Assembly: GCF_040436345.1 (NCBI RefSeq)
Contig: NC_133238.1
Span: 7,504,150-7,568,149 of the forward strand
DNA length: 64,000 nt
Direction of reading: 5' to 3'
Origin: Pagrus major
Lineage: Eukaryota; Chordata; Actinopteri; Spariformes; Sparidae
Part shown: piece by piece, positions 13,420 through 31,870 of the stretch
Position numbering within the stretch: the stretch's first letter is position 1
Layout of the letters: the number at the start of each line of letters is the position of its first letter
The notes under the pieces: model-generated
Seen by the model: the letters and a program-made list of their open reading frames with translations, nothing else
What the model was told of the DNA's origin: nothing
The model's database searches: none
Position numbers and translations under genes: made by a program

Positions 13420-16400
13420 AAACACAACACACCACAGCCTTTACTGGGACACCTGACACTTATGGAGACATATAGAGATGAGATGTACGTGAAAACTGTG
13501 TGTGCGGCTTCCTCGGTGATGAAGCGAAAGCTGGATGTGCCGCTGCCGCTGAGTAATTGCGCAGGTCAGAGCGACTTGTTTTCTCGGCTTATTATTCAGA
13601 TTCTCTACCAACAGCTGCTTACTCAGCAGCAGCGAAAATGAAGTGTGTGTCTTCGTGGCGCACTGCTGATATTTACAGATGGAAATGACGCTCCGATGGT
13701 GATGAATGGTGCTGCCTGGTGCGAGATTGGCTCTAATATGAGAAGTGGGAGGGATAATGTTGGTTTCCCTGAAGACCGCCAGGCGGTAACGCCAGGGGTG
13801 TGTACATGTTTGACCTAATGGAGCTAATTACGAGCCAGTCATGAAGAGGTGAGCGTGCCGAAGAGGCTTTTCCTGGGACTGACTCGCAACTTCAAAGTAG
13901 CGAGTTGGAACATTCTGTACACAAGCTGTATCATTCACATTTTGTCTTGGCATGATTAATGCAACCAGACTTCAACTCTGCAGAAAACCATGTAGAAGCC
14001 ATCTTTTACAACTTGGCAGTACTGTATCTGTAAAGCATCGGTTTGCTCTTCATGGCAGTCAGAAAATTAGGCTCTTAAGGCTGAAAAATGCTTTTACATA
14101 GCTTAATCTGTCTCAAATGATGTAACCATAACTGCTCACGTTCATCCATGCATCCTTTATGTTGGCATGAATGCTCAGCAATACATACACTAAAGGGCAG
14201 CTCAGAGTCAAGACCATTAAATACACCACAAATTGTGGACAGAGTATTATCTTCACCAATATTACCAATGAGAGAAACTGACACAGAACATCGTTTCAAG
14301 TGCTTTCGGAAGACGCACTGTTCAAACCTCTTTCTCATGTCCTATGGTCGTCTTGCTTTAACTATTCGCCACACTATCCCGCATGTTTTCCGATGGTACC
14401 GCTGTGTCGTCTGCGTCCATACACATTCAGAAAATGGCCACAATATGGATGAAATGGTCACAGAGTAGAGACGGGGCTTCAACTGTATCCCTGTACGTAT
14501 CTAACGTTGAGCACAAATGAGCCTTCGATCTGATCCCCAAACTGGCTAAAGAATAATTCTCACAACAGTGGCTGAGTACCCTGTATGCCTGCTCAGTGGC
14601 CAGCATTTTTTCTCTCAGTAAAGCATCTCAGCACAGACCTGCACCATAAATCAGAATGTTCTCTTCAGTCAACGTGCGAGTAAACGGTTTCTCCTGCCAT
14701 CAGATACTTGTTGAATCTAATCAAACCTTCTGGCATCCAACCGTATCTCATTCAGAGACCTGGTTGCAAAACACAAAGCATGCCTTTGAGCGACGCACTG
14801 GTCTGTTACCACTGAAATCAGCACTACCAGATTCCTCACATGCTTTCAAAGGGGGGATGCTACCTTTCAGTAGGAAAACACACAAAGAAGACTCAGGATT
14901 GGGGGAATTATGCAAAAATGGCCACAGAAAAAGAGGCAAAGACTATTAGATAAAACCATTTTCAGTGTTCATGAACAGCTGATTCCCATCACTACCAGGG
15001 AACTCGGTTGTCTGAAGTGTCATTAGGTGGACAGAGAAGGGAAGCAGTGGACATGCAGCTCCAAAAAGACAGCAAACACATCAGTGTCATCCCTGTTTCC
15101 AGGGACCATGACAACAGAAACAACAGTATCAAAAGGTCAGGAATTCTTTTCTCCAGGACAGACAGAGGGGGATACAGAGGGGAACATTAATTGGGAGCGC
15201 TGCGGTGTCATTGTTGTTGTTGACACAACCAAGATGGACAATATGTGCCGTTTGAACAGGGGACGTTTCAACACTGGTTGGACATGAAGGTTAAGACAAA
15301 GGACGTAAGAGAAAAACAGGAAGTGCTGGAGACTAACTGCTTTCATGTCTCATTATGAAGAGAACATCCAGTCCTGCCACATGACAATATCCACTGTTTA
15401 CAGAGAGGCACATAGAGAGCAAGCTAATATCACTACACTGACTGGCACGACCCGAACCTATTTTCTCATTTCTATGGCAGCTTTTTCATTTAAAAGATGA
15501 ATCGTGTGGTCAGAATGTCAATGACAAATTCTGAAAGCTGAAGGTGAAGAGTATGAATTGCTCATTTTGTCCAACCAACAGTCCAAAGCCGAAGTACACT
15601 CACTTTACAACGAGACACTGCAGGGAGAAGAGAATCTAGAATCTGAAACCAGCATGTCTGGCAGCTCTGAGTGCTTTTAAACTTGATTGTTTGTTAATAA
15701 TCGAATGAGTGATCGGTCAACATGACGTTCCATGTATCAGAGGAGAGACCGAGAAAGCTCAGCTGGTATGGGTTTATCAATACTGGAGAAAATGAGTATT
15801 GAAACCGTTTCGATGATAGATATATAGAGAGTTAGATATAGAAAAAAAGACAACAAACACAGCAGCAAACATCTGGTTTTTGGTGTCAAGTCTCTCAGAA
15901 TCAGAGCAAAGGCGTCTGTTACCAGGTCAGCCCAACAGTCAACAATCAGAAATAAATCCACAGATTGAGAAACTGAATTATTCACCGACATTAGCCTCAG
16001 CTGACCTGAATACAGCACAGCCATAAGACGTGCTGCAGTCTGATTAAGAGCTTTCTCACACCGGACAACGCTGGATTCTGCAAAATGTAAATTACAAACT
16101 GAAGCAGAAGTTTGGGGCGAGGCAGTCGTAAGTGGGGCCAGTAAAAAGTAAAATAAGAAAATGGAAAGCGAGAGGAGATATATTAGTGTCGGCTGGATTT
16201 TCTCCTTCAAAGAAATGAAACTGCAGCGTGAGCAGCGGAGAAGGTGCCAGAGAGAAACACTGGCAGTGCCAATAGGGATAATGGCATTAAACTCACTAAT
16301 AAGGGGAGAGGGCTGGTCCGCCCCAGGCTGAAAGACTGCAGTATGCACACAAACAGACTGCCTGCGCCCATCCAAGAGCCATTTCCCAAGGATTTACAAA

Positions 16401-18925
16401 TACACAAAGGCTGGCATCCAACTCCCACGCTCCACACCGCGGGCCCGTCAGGAAAAGCAGCTTCCTGGAGCCGTGTGTTCAAAAGAGTGTGTGTGTGCAG
16501 TGGCGAAAGGCTATAAACAGGCCCGAACAAGATCAAAAAACTTGCAACGTCTAATTTTTAAGTCTGATTTAATCTTCCTTATATTACTCCCGAAACTTTT
16601 AAACAAAAGTGTTCCATCGCATTTCATCACTTGTGCCTTTGATGCTTGTAATGTAAATACTGGAGTCCAAGGGTAAAGAGTGCCTTAAGTAAGCTAAGCG
16701 ACGGATTATGAACAAAGCCAACTCTGTGCTTGATGAGGAGCCCAAACTATTCATTCCAAGCGCACTGATTATAGGCTGCGTGAGGGAGACAATGAAGGTC
16801 AGCTTCCACGTTTCACCTGATTCATCTGAGGAAAAAAATACTCAGGAAAACAGGAGGCCTTGAAGGGGGTACGATCGCAATCGTTTGGCAGTGTGGACCT
16901 ATTACGAGTAACACCTTTATCATAAACGAGCTGTAATTGGTTACAGCCAGGAATCCCACAAGAAAACACTGAACTGTAGCTGCTCCCTGACCACAACTGC
17001 AGGTCCCATCTGAAACAATGTGGCACCCGGCGGTCACACAGGAATGTGTCATTTCTCTCACAACAAAGCCACACTGTGAATATTTGAGGCAGCGCAGCCC
17101 ACACCGAACTCCCCTCAGCAGCTCGACCTTAAGTGCTAAAATCATCCGTTATAATGGGTGAAACAAAAAAAATGCCCCATGCGTCAAGTATTTCACCAGT
17201 GTTGGGAATTTTCCAGACGCAAAAAAAAAATTGCAGCCTTCCACGAAAAGAGGAACTGAAGCACTACCAAGATAATTACACAGTGATGTTATGACATCTG
17301 AATGCATCTGTGCGCGTTAAAATGGCTGAATTTGGTGACATAAGGGGGATTTGAGTCATTTGAGTGACATGTCAGCACAGGACTGAATGGCGTGTTAAAA
17401 ATAGATGGGCTATTTTTTGCAGTGTGTATCAACAAAGCGATATTCTTGGCTTGAAAAATGGATGAGCAGTGATTATGTGACACTGTTAAGACATTGTTAA
17501 AGGACAGCTTGTATTCCTAACGTGGCTATTATCACGTTAACTCTGCCATAAATGAGAAAAAAAGGCAGCAAAGGCAGTCACAGCTCCTGTTGGGCTTCCC
17601 AGTTTCCCGACCCCTCGATAAATGCTGCAGTGCACCGCCGCCATCTTACTTCTCTATTCTCCTCTCTCCTCCTGGCTGAAATATGACGGAGAGCGATGAT
17701 CGTGTTTGTTTTTGCGAGGGATGGTGTCATCTTCACGGCTTCTTTCACTTGACCACAACAGAATGAGCCACCGGGTCTTCATTAATAAGCAACAAAACGT
17801 CTTCTTATTATATTTGGGCTTATTTTCATTCCCAAAAACACGCCCACTCCCTTAAAATCAGCCCTGGGGATATGGAAAATGGGACTTTTATTCCCCGTAA
17901 TGACTTTAGCTAGATTGAATTAGCCCGGATGGCCAGTTAAAAACGCGTGCTGCGTTCAGGACCATTATCCCGCAGAATTACTGACGGTAAATCATTTGTT
18001 GACAAGCGCAGCTCGGTTGAAACGTTGAAATCAAGCAAAGGAGGCAAGTTGCTTCTGGGTTTTTACACAAAGGGGAAAGAAACACTGTGGGTGTAGCTTT
18101 AAATCAAGGGTGTCGGGACGTTCTCCCCATTGTCACACAGTCTCAATAAATCAGTTGCAACAGCCTTTTAAAGGGAGACTTTACCCGAGAGAAGGCATTA
18201 CGGAGCATCGGAACAGGCGTTTTAAACAAATCTGCGGTTATTAATCTTTATCTCGTGCTTCTGGAGGTGATTAATTACAAAAGAAACGACGACTAATATT
18301 TGAAGAATGCCGTAATGGTTGTGTAATGTACAAAACTGTATGAAGTCTCTGATTTAGAAATACCCAAGTGTTCACAATCAGGGTCAAGATGGGGAGTTTT
18401 TTTTACACAAGACTTCCGGTTAAAACCTTCAAGATAAAACGACAAGCGAAAGACCTTGCTCTTTTTTTCAGTTTTCACTTTGCTAAGTAGCAATGTGGGA
18501 ATTATACTGGCTTCAATTATTCGTGAAAATATCACTTTTGCTTTTATATAACTCATTTTCGCACTATTAAGACCTTTATAGAATTGAGATGTAAATGGTT
18601 AACGTTAAATTCAAATTAACACACGCAACAGACGATTTAAACAACAAACTTAATGCTGTTATATACAATTCTACTACTTAATTTGATTTAATTTAAGTGA
18701 CCTGCTTTTTTAAATCCCCCCTTCAAACACATTCTTAGCTTTAGCTCTGAAGGTGCAACCGATTAGCTTCCGGTCTCCTCGCGGCTAACGCCAGCTAGCT
18801 TGACTCGACAATATGGTGGAAAATACTACAAATTCTCGCACTAAAAAAAAAGGGATTTTTCTTACCTCGGCAGCCAGGGCCGACGCCGCCACGGCCAGCA
18901 GCAGCAAAGCTACTCGGTCCCCCAT
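74..18925 (-). CDS. app: app, amyloid precursor protein, 5' part (coding exons 1-2)
   Basis: Type I membrane glycoprotein cut by secretases, with roles in adhesion and synapses. Two coding exons are visible: exon 1 (18925 to 18866) and exon 2 (241 to 74); exon 3 onward lies left of the window. Exon 1 encodes a 20-residue signal peptide ([20 protein letters not shown]). Exon 2 encodes 56 residues opening VPTD and containing [17 protein letters not shown] and [12 protein letters not shown], the start of the growth-factor-like E1 subdomain, with three cysteines. The 168 nt length of exon 2 and its phase-0 ends after CQE match human APP exon 2. The APLP2 alternative is less likely because CYYR1, ADAMTS1 and ADAMTS5 follow, as beside human APP. 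Whether this is the fish appa or appb copy cannot be decided here. No ATG lies in frame upstream of the chosen start. Confidence 0.95.
946..1003. repeat. GT microsatellite
   Basis: About 58 bases of GT with one GC interruption; a second GT run lies at 1105-1126. Confidence 0.95.
3417..3462. repeat. CA microsatellite
   Basis: Perfect CA run of about 23 units. Confidence 0.95.
4006..4068. repeat. GGA-rich purine tract
   Basis: Imperfect GGA/GAGGAA repeats, all purine except for isolated bases. Creates spurious Glu- or Gly-rich frames. Confidence 0.9.
5998..6272. mobile_element. palindromic MITE, family 4, copy 1
   Basis: Long hairpin: CATAAAATGGCTCCATACAG at the left pairs with CTGTATGGGGCCGTTTCATG at the right. 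Inner arms around GGTGTAAATAACGCC also pair. No coding capacity. Confidence 0.7.
6748..6933. mobile_element. hAT-like hairpin MITE
   Basis: AGTGTTTTTCAACCCTGTTC at the left and the inverse of ATCGAAAAACACT at the right. The inner CCCTGCCCTGCATGTTTCAG and CCATTCATTTGAATCAG are a pattern I recognise from many fish genomes. Confidence 0.65.
7085..7334. mobile_element. dispersed DNA element with CTGCAACC ends
   Basis: Starts GGCCTGCAACCATCGATTAT and ends with the inverted TAATCAACTAATGGCTGCAG. Fragments of the same family appear near 2876-3010, 15570-15720, 26331-26480 and 61030-61120. Confidence 0.6.
8525..8554. repeat. GT microsatellite
   Basis: About 15 GT units. Confidence 0.95.
13373..13413. 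repeat. CA microsatellite
   Basis: About 20 perfect CA units. Confidence 0.95.
18866..18925 (-). CDS. app: app coding exon 1 (signal peptide)
   Basis: 60 nt, 20 codons, with donor GAG|gtaag. The start context is strong (G at -3, G at +4). The hydrophobic stretch [15 protein letters not shown] is a typical secretory signal. The frame stays open upstream only through a GTG at 19060, with no upstream ATG, so the ATG at 18925 is the start. Confidence 0.93.
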
Positions 18926-19120
18926 GTCGTTTCGCTGACACGACGCTCCTGAAGGCAGCGTTTCACCGAACGGTTTGACGTTTGCGTACGGGCGAGAAGC
19001 GGAGTGTGTTCGGCGCCGGTGACTCCCGTTGTCTGATGGAGAGCGATACCGAGGCTGCACAGCTGCTCAGCGCCGGATCACCTGACCACAGCGGAGTGGG
19101 ATTAACGCACACACACGCGC
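18926..19120 (-). promoter_or_regulatory. app: app 5' UTR and probable TATA-less promoter
   Basis: The 200 bases before the app ATG are richer in G, C and CpG than the flanks (for example around 18970-19080). No TATAAA is seen on the minus strand. A TATA-less GC-rich promoter is what is known for APP in mammals. The transcription start is not visible from sequence. A CA/CT tract follows at 19105-19156. Confidence 0.45.
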
Positions 19121-19156
19121 ACGCTCTCTCTCTCTCTCACACACACACACACAGTC
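19105..19156. repeat. compound CA/CT/CA tract near app promoter
   Basis: CA, then CT, then CA runs, beginning about 180 bp before the app start codon. Confidence 0.9.
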
Positions 19157-19692
19157 TACCACGTTATCTCCCTGACACACACGGTTTTATCTTCTGTGCG
19201 CACTCACACGCACGCAGCCTCCATCAACACGCCTGTTTTTTACGCACCAAAAATTCCCACAGTCAACATTATTGATCATTCATGTGAAGAAATGGAGAGG
19301 AGACGTCACCGTTCGTACTCAATCGCATCTTTTAATTTACAACACAGCCACTAAAAAAACATTAAGGAAACACTTGAAATCATTTATTAACAGTTAAATC
19401 CCTTCCATCAATCAGAGACATCCATCACACGAATCAGTCACAGCACTGTGAGGTCAGTTTCAACCTTAATCAGCCTGAAACTGCAATTCAAAAGATGGAT
19501 GCATCATCATTTTCGGGAATTTTGCAAAAAAAAGGAAAAGATTTACAATTAAAAAAACAAACATTTTAATAAAATCCACTTTGGTTCAAATGAACACGAC
19601 CCCCCAGCTCAGTTTCACACTCATAGTTTCAAGTAAGGCAATTAAGAACAGTTCACTACCAACAGCACAGTCCTTTCAAGTCATCCATGCCA

Positions 19693-20024
19693 TTAAAGGC
19701 ACATTATGTAGTTTTGGAGAAGAAATTCAAACATATTAACAATATTAATAAGGTGAGAATACAAACTCAGGAATATTTATTTTTTCCGGAACTGAATAAA
19801 CAAGCTGTTCTCAGAGGGAAAGAAGGTTCGAGGCTAGAGAGGTGGCGGGGTCTGCCAAATATAAACAAAGTCAAACAGTATGAAATTGTGTTGTCCTTTA
19901 AGGTGGGTTGTTTATTTAGTTTACTCAGTCATAAAAACAAAGAGATTGTTTATTTAGGCATTAGAAATGAGTCAATTAAATCTGATTTAAGTTTCTTCCC
20001 CAAAACTACATACTGCACCTTTAA
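19693..20024. mobile_element. TTAA-flanked MITE, family 1, copy 1
   Basis: 332 bp, starting TTAAAGGCACATTATGTAG and ending with its imperfect inverted copy (CTACATACTGCACCTTTAA), with TTAA at both ends. It has no transposase. The interior is shared with a diverged copy at 29955-30297. The TTAA target suggests piggyBac-type mobilisation (inference). Confidence 0.75.
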
Positions 20025-20444
20025 TGTCAGTGTTATTATGCATTATATTCAAGTCTTTGCGTCCACACATGACAGGTCCAGACCTGACTTGTTTTAATCC
20101 TCAACTCCCACCTCAGCCACTGACATAAATCAAGTTTTTAAAAAATTTTTGGGGAAAAAAATAGATAACTTTCACTAAGTCTATCTCCATTGTGTCCTGG
20201 AAAGACTTCTGTCCTCCAGTGGCGTGAGGTGAGACAGCCATCCATGCTGACAAAAGTGGTCTTCACCTGCATCAAAGCGGCGCCGTCCCTTTGATGTGCA
20301 CAGCCGGGGACAGCTAAAGATATCGGTTATTAGCGGGTGGGAAAAGTACCAGCTGCGGGGCTAGCATGGCTGCTTACAGGTGAGTCCGTCAGAACGTGAA
20401 CGTGTTGGGCTGGTTCTCCTGCCAAACATCGTGTTAAATGTTAT

Positions 20445-20450
20445 TTTATT
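20445..20450 (-). terminator. cyyr1: candidate poly(A) signal of cyyr1
   Basis: AATAAA on the minus strand, about 250 nt past the cyyr1 stop. It is the first hexamer after the stop. The downstream GT-rich element is weak, so a later signal is possible. Confidence 0.35.
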
Positions 20451-20703
20451 TCCCCACCATTAGGTCCAGATTCAGACAGCAGAAATGCAGTGACATTAAC
20501 ACCCCTGCAGGCATGTCGCGGGAACTAAGGCCTGCTGAACAATATTGCACTGGGCCACCCTTCTTGTGAAAAATATGGAGATTTCTGTGAGCCCCTTAAA
20601 CTGTCTTTAACCCTGTTAGCAACAGCACTGCTTTAAAAGGTCTGGAAAGCCACGCCAAGAGTTTCCTTTGAGCTGGCCGATGGATGATCTGTGCCGCGGG
20701 GAT

Positions 20704-29221
<8,518 letters not shown>

Positions 29222-29598
29222 GAGCCTGCGGTCCCTGCGAGCCCTCTCTGCGGGCTGCTCGTGTGTTCTGACTCGGTGACAGAAGACGGCAGACAGCGCT
29301 CCTCTCCGGGGCTGGAACAAGTCACCTCCTCGGCTCTACTTCCAGGAGCATTGCTGTGACCTCCTCCTCCTCCCCCCCGGCCCACTACTGAACTCAGCCA
29401 ACTGGTCTCCGTGACTTGGGCTCGTCTTCACATTTCCGTCAGCAGCAGTGGAGCTCCGGGTTCCTCCACGTGTGAGCCTCCTCTGAGCCGCTGCTCCGTC
29501 CTGTTCCCACACCTCCGACTGCCCGCTGGGCTTTTTATTCCCCTCCCCTCCCCCCGCCAGGCCCCGACTGCTCAGATTACCCGTCAGAGTTTACTCTT
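29222..29598 (-). promoter_or_regulatory. cyyr1: cyyr1 5' flank and probable promoter
   Basis: GC-rich sequence before the start codon, with a C-rich/G-rich block at about 29535-29560. On the minus strand this reads as a G-run followed by GAATAAAAAG, a weak TATA-like element at 29531-29540. The transcription start is unknown. Confidence 0.35.
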
Positions 29599-29736
29599 GA
29601 GGGGAGAGAGAGAGTGAGGGAGACAGAGAGAGAGGGGGAGACAGAGAGGGGGAGAGGAAGAGAGAAAGGGGGAGACAGAGAGAGAGGGGGGAGAGAGACA
29701 AGGAGAAAGAGAGAGGGGGGGAGGGAGAGAGAGAGC
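29599..29736 (+). repeat. long purine tract upstream of cyyr1
   Basis: About 138 bases that are almost all G and A on the plus strand, with GAGA and GGGGGAG units and few interruptions. It lies about 380 bp 5' of the cyyr1 start codon. Such tracts can form triplex DNA. Confidence 0.8.
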
Positions 29737-29954
29737 AGTGTGAAGTGAGACACATTTGAAGAAAAGGCTTCTGGTCAATATTTTCAAAATAAGACTTTAA
29801 TTGAGTCCTGTATGGTTAGTATTATTATTTGTATGTATCTCTAACCCATAATTATTATATTTTTTCATCTCATTTTCGAATATAAATCCTCCTGTAAGTG
29901 TGTTGTCTTTGTTTTTTCTCCCGACAACAAATATTAAAACTAGTGTTTATAAAT

Positions 29955-30297
29955 GCCGATAATAGTTAGTTTGGGGAAATAATTCAGAAAATCAGAAGAA
30001 TAATATTTACAATATTGATAAGGTAATAATACAAACTCAGAAATATTTATTGTTTCCATAACTGAATAAACAAGATGTTCTTGGAGGAAAATAAGGTCCC
30101 CAGAACAGAAAGGTGGCAGGGTCCGCCACATATAAACAAAGTAAAACAGTATGAAATTGTGTTGTCCTTTAAGATCGCTTTGTTTATTCAGTCATGGAAA
30201 CAAAGAGAGATTATTTAGTGTGTTTAAGCATGAAAATCAATCAATGAAGACTTTTCTCTTCAGATTAAAACACCTTAATCTACATAGTGCACCTTTG
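29955..30297. mobile_element. MITE, family 1, diverged copy 2
   Basis: Interior shared with 19693-20024, including a stretch reading AAACAGTATGAAATTGTG and the flanking TTGTCCTTTAAG. The ends are worn. About 10 kb separates the two copies. Confidence 0.7.
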
Positions 30298-30419
30298 ACA
30301 TGATGTAAAAAAAAAACAGTTTTCATCATTAAAAGCACACTGTTCAATTTTCTGAATTTTTAAGTATGACATACATGTATGCCTATTGTTTCCTTAATAA
30401 TGCTCTCAATATGGTACAT

Positions 30420-30530
30420 TTAAAGAGGACAGCTCACCCTAAACCAAAAATAAATCTTACCTGTAGTTATTTATCCATCTAGATTGTTTTTGGTGTGAGT
30501 TTCTGGGTTTTGAAATTATCGGTCATAGAG
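30420..30530. mobile_element. truncated family 2 element, left end
   Basis: Begins TTAAAGAGGACAGCTCACC and shares CTTACCTGTAG and TTTATCCATCTAG with the full element at 60440. No right end was found. Confidence 0.5.
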
Positions 30531-31424
30531 ATGTTTCAGTGACTTGCTCAAGGGGCTTTCCCTTTCTTTTTCCGTTCTCCTCTTGTGCACTGATTGGCTT
30601 AGCTGATCAGTCAAACTGATGGGCTTCAGATTCAACACGCTCAGTCGGCTGAAAACCCACCGACAAGGGGCCGACCAGTGCCAAAAGTGCGGGAAGTACT
30701 GCAAAAACTAACACCAACAGCCACAACAGAGTTTTGGAGATATGCTTTTATTTTGAAGGCTGAATTACCATACTTCAGGGCTTATTCTTGTTGTGTTTGT
30801 CAAACTCATTAAGACAAAACGCCTGTGCACAGGCTTAACCCTAACCCTCCTATGTGCATGTCCACTGCTCTACATGCTGCCGTCATATCACGACCTTTAC
30901 TGAGATGAAAGAGGAGCCGGACTGAAATGACCCGATGTGACTCAGGGCTATTTTCAGGAACCAAAACAACATGAATCGCTCTGTTTTCTTGTTTGGTTTA
31001 ATGTTTCCCGGAGCCACTATGTCAGAGATCTGGCAACCTGAAAACATCATCCCATTAACACTAATGCGACACACAGCTTTTAGCCTTTGTGAAAAACAGG
31101 ACACACGCCTGATGAGACTGGAGAGATTCTTTGTTGTTTTGATGTCACAAAGTTCTTCTTATCTCTGGTAAGGAGGGGCACAGACAAATAATCTAACCCC
31201 GACCTGGAGGGCCATACCCAACAGTAAATGGAGCAGAGAGGGCAATGAAGGGGCAATATAGTGGGAAGACAACATCTAAAGTAAATGAATAAATAAAGCT
31301 TTGATTTACCTTTGAAACTGATGCTCTCACAACCTTGGCAGGGTTTCCAACTGGGCAAAAAGTGATAAGCTACTGCCACTTGGCACCAGGCTTATCAAAC
31401 CCAAATGGATACCATCATTAAAGA

Positions 31425-31870
31425 CTACATGGATTTACTAAGTCATTACTTTTAGATACTATGTCATTATTTTGAGATACAAACTGAATATTTTGAAATA
31501 ATAAGTAATTATTAAGCGATACTGATTAATTGTTTTGAGATAATGTCATTATACGTTACGAAATGATATACTTTATTGTCCCCGTAGGGAAATTTGTCTT
31601 GGACTCGTACTCTTACTTTGAGATACTAAGTTATTATGTTGAGATACTAACTAATTTTTTTTGAGCTACCAACTAAATATTCTGAGATACTTAGTCATTG
31701 TTAAGAAATTCTAAATATTTCTTTCAGATACTAAGTAATTATTTTTGCATACTGTGCCATTATTTTGAGACACTAAGTTATTGTGTTAAGATACTCAACT
31801 AAGTAATTATTAAGAGATACTGAGTAATAATATAGAGATACGAAGTAGTAATTTCAAGAAAGTTTCTCAT
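31425..31870. repeat. degenerate AT-rich tandem array
   Basis: Many imperfect copies of a unit of roughly 20-30 bp built on GAGATACTAAGT followed by an AT-rich spacer. Interrupted at 31569-31604 by a stretch resembling a fish retroposon tail. Confidence 0.75.

Larger units (their letters stand above)
242..18865 (-). other. app intron 1 (18.6 kb, non-coding)
   Basis: Lies between the donor at 18865 and the acceptor at 242. No exon-like ORF with plausible splice sites and recognisable protein was seen. Contents include GT/CA microsatellites (946-1003, 3417-3462, 8525-8554, 13373-13413), purine tracts (1243-1290, 4006-4068), a palindromic element (5998-6272), a hAT-like hairpin element (6748-6933) and a dispersed repeat (7085-7334). 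The long open frames (for example 184 aa at 3898-4452, 212 aa at 15737-16375) look like chance or simple-repeat shadows. The rest appears to be unique sequence that could hide enhancers I cannot detect. Confidence 0.85.
19121..20703. other. app-cyyr1 spacer including cyyr1 3' UTR
   Basis: Only about 1.8 kb separates the app ATG from the cyyr1 stop codon, and it must hold both the cyyr1 3' UTR and upstream app sequence. It contains a CA/CT tract, a TTAA-flanked transposon relic (19693-20024) and several minus-strand AATAAA hexamers (20445-20450, 19911-19916, 19383-19388). No gene was recognised. Confidence 0.7.

Noticed and set aside
15737-16375. 212-residue open frame on the minus strand in app intron 1
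   Set aside because: No recognisable domain, no supporting splice or promoter context, mixed hydrophobic low-information composition; most likely a chance frame.
18785-19060. N-terminal extension of app upstream of MGDRV
   Set aside because: The upstream open frame begins with GTG, has no ATG, and would bury the signal peptide.
30834-30850. Telomere-like TTAACCCTAACCC
   Set aside because: Only two units; chance.
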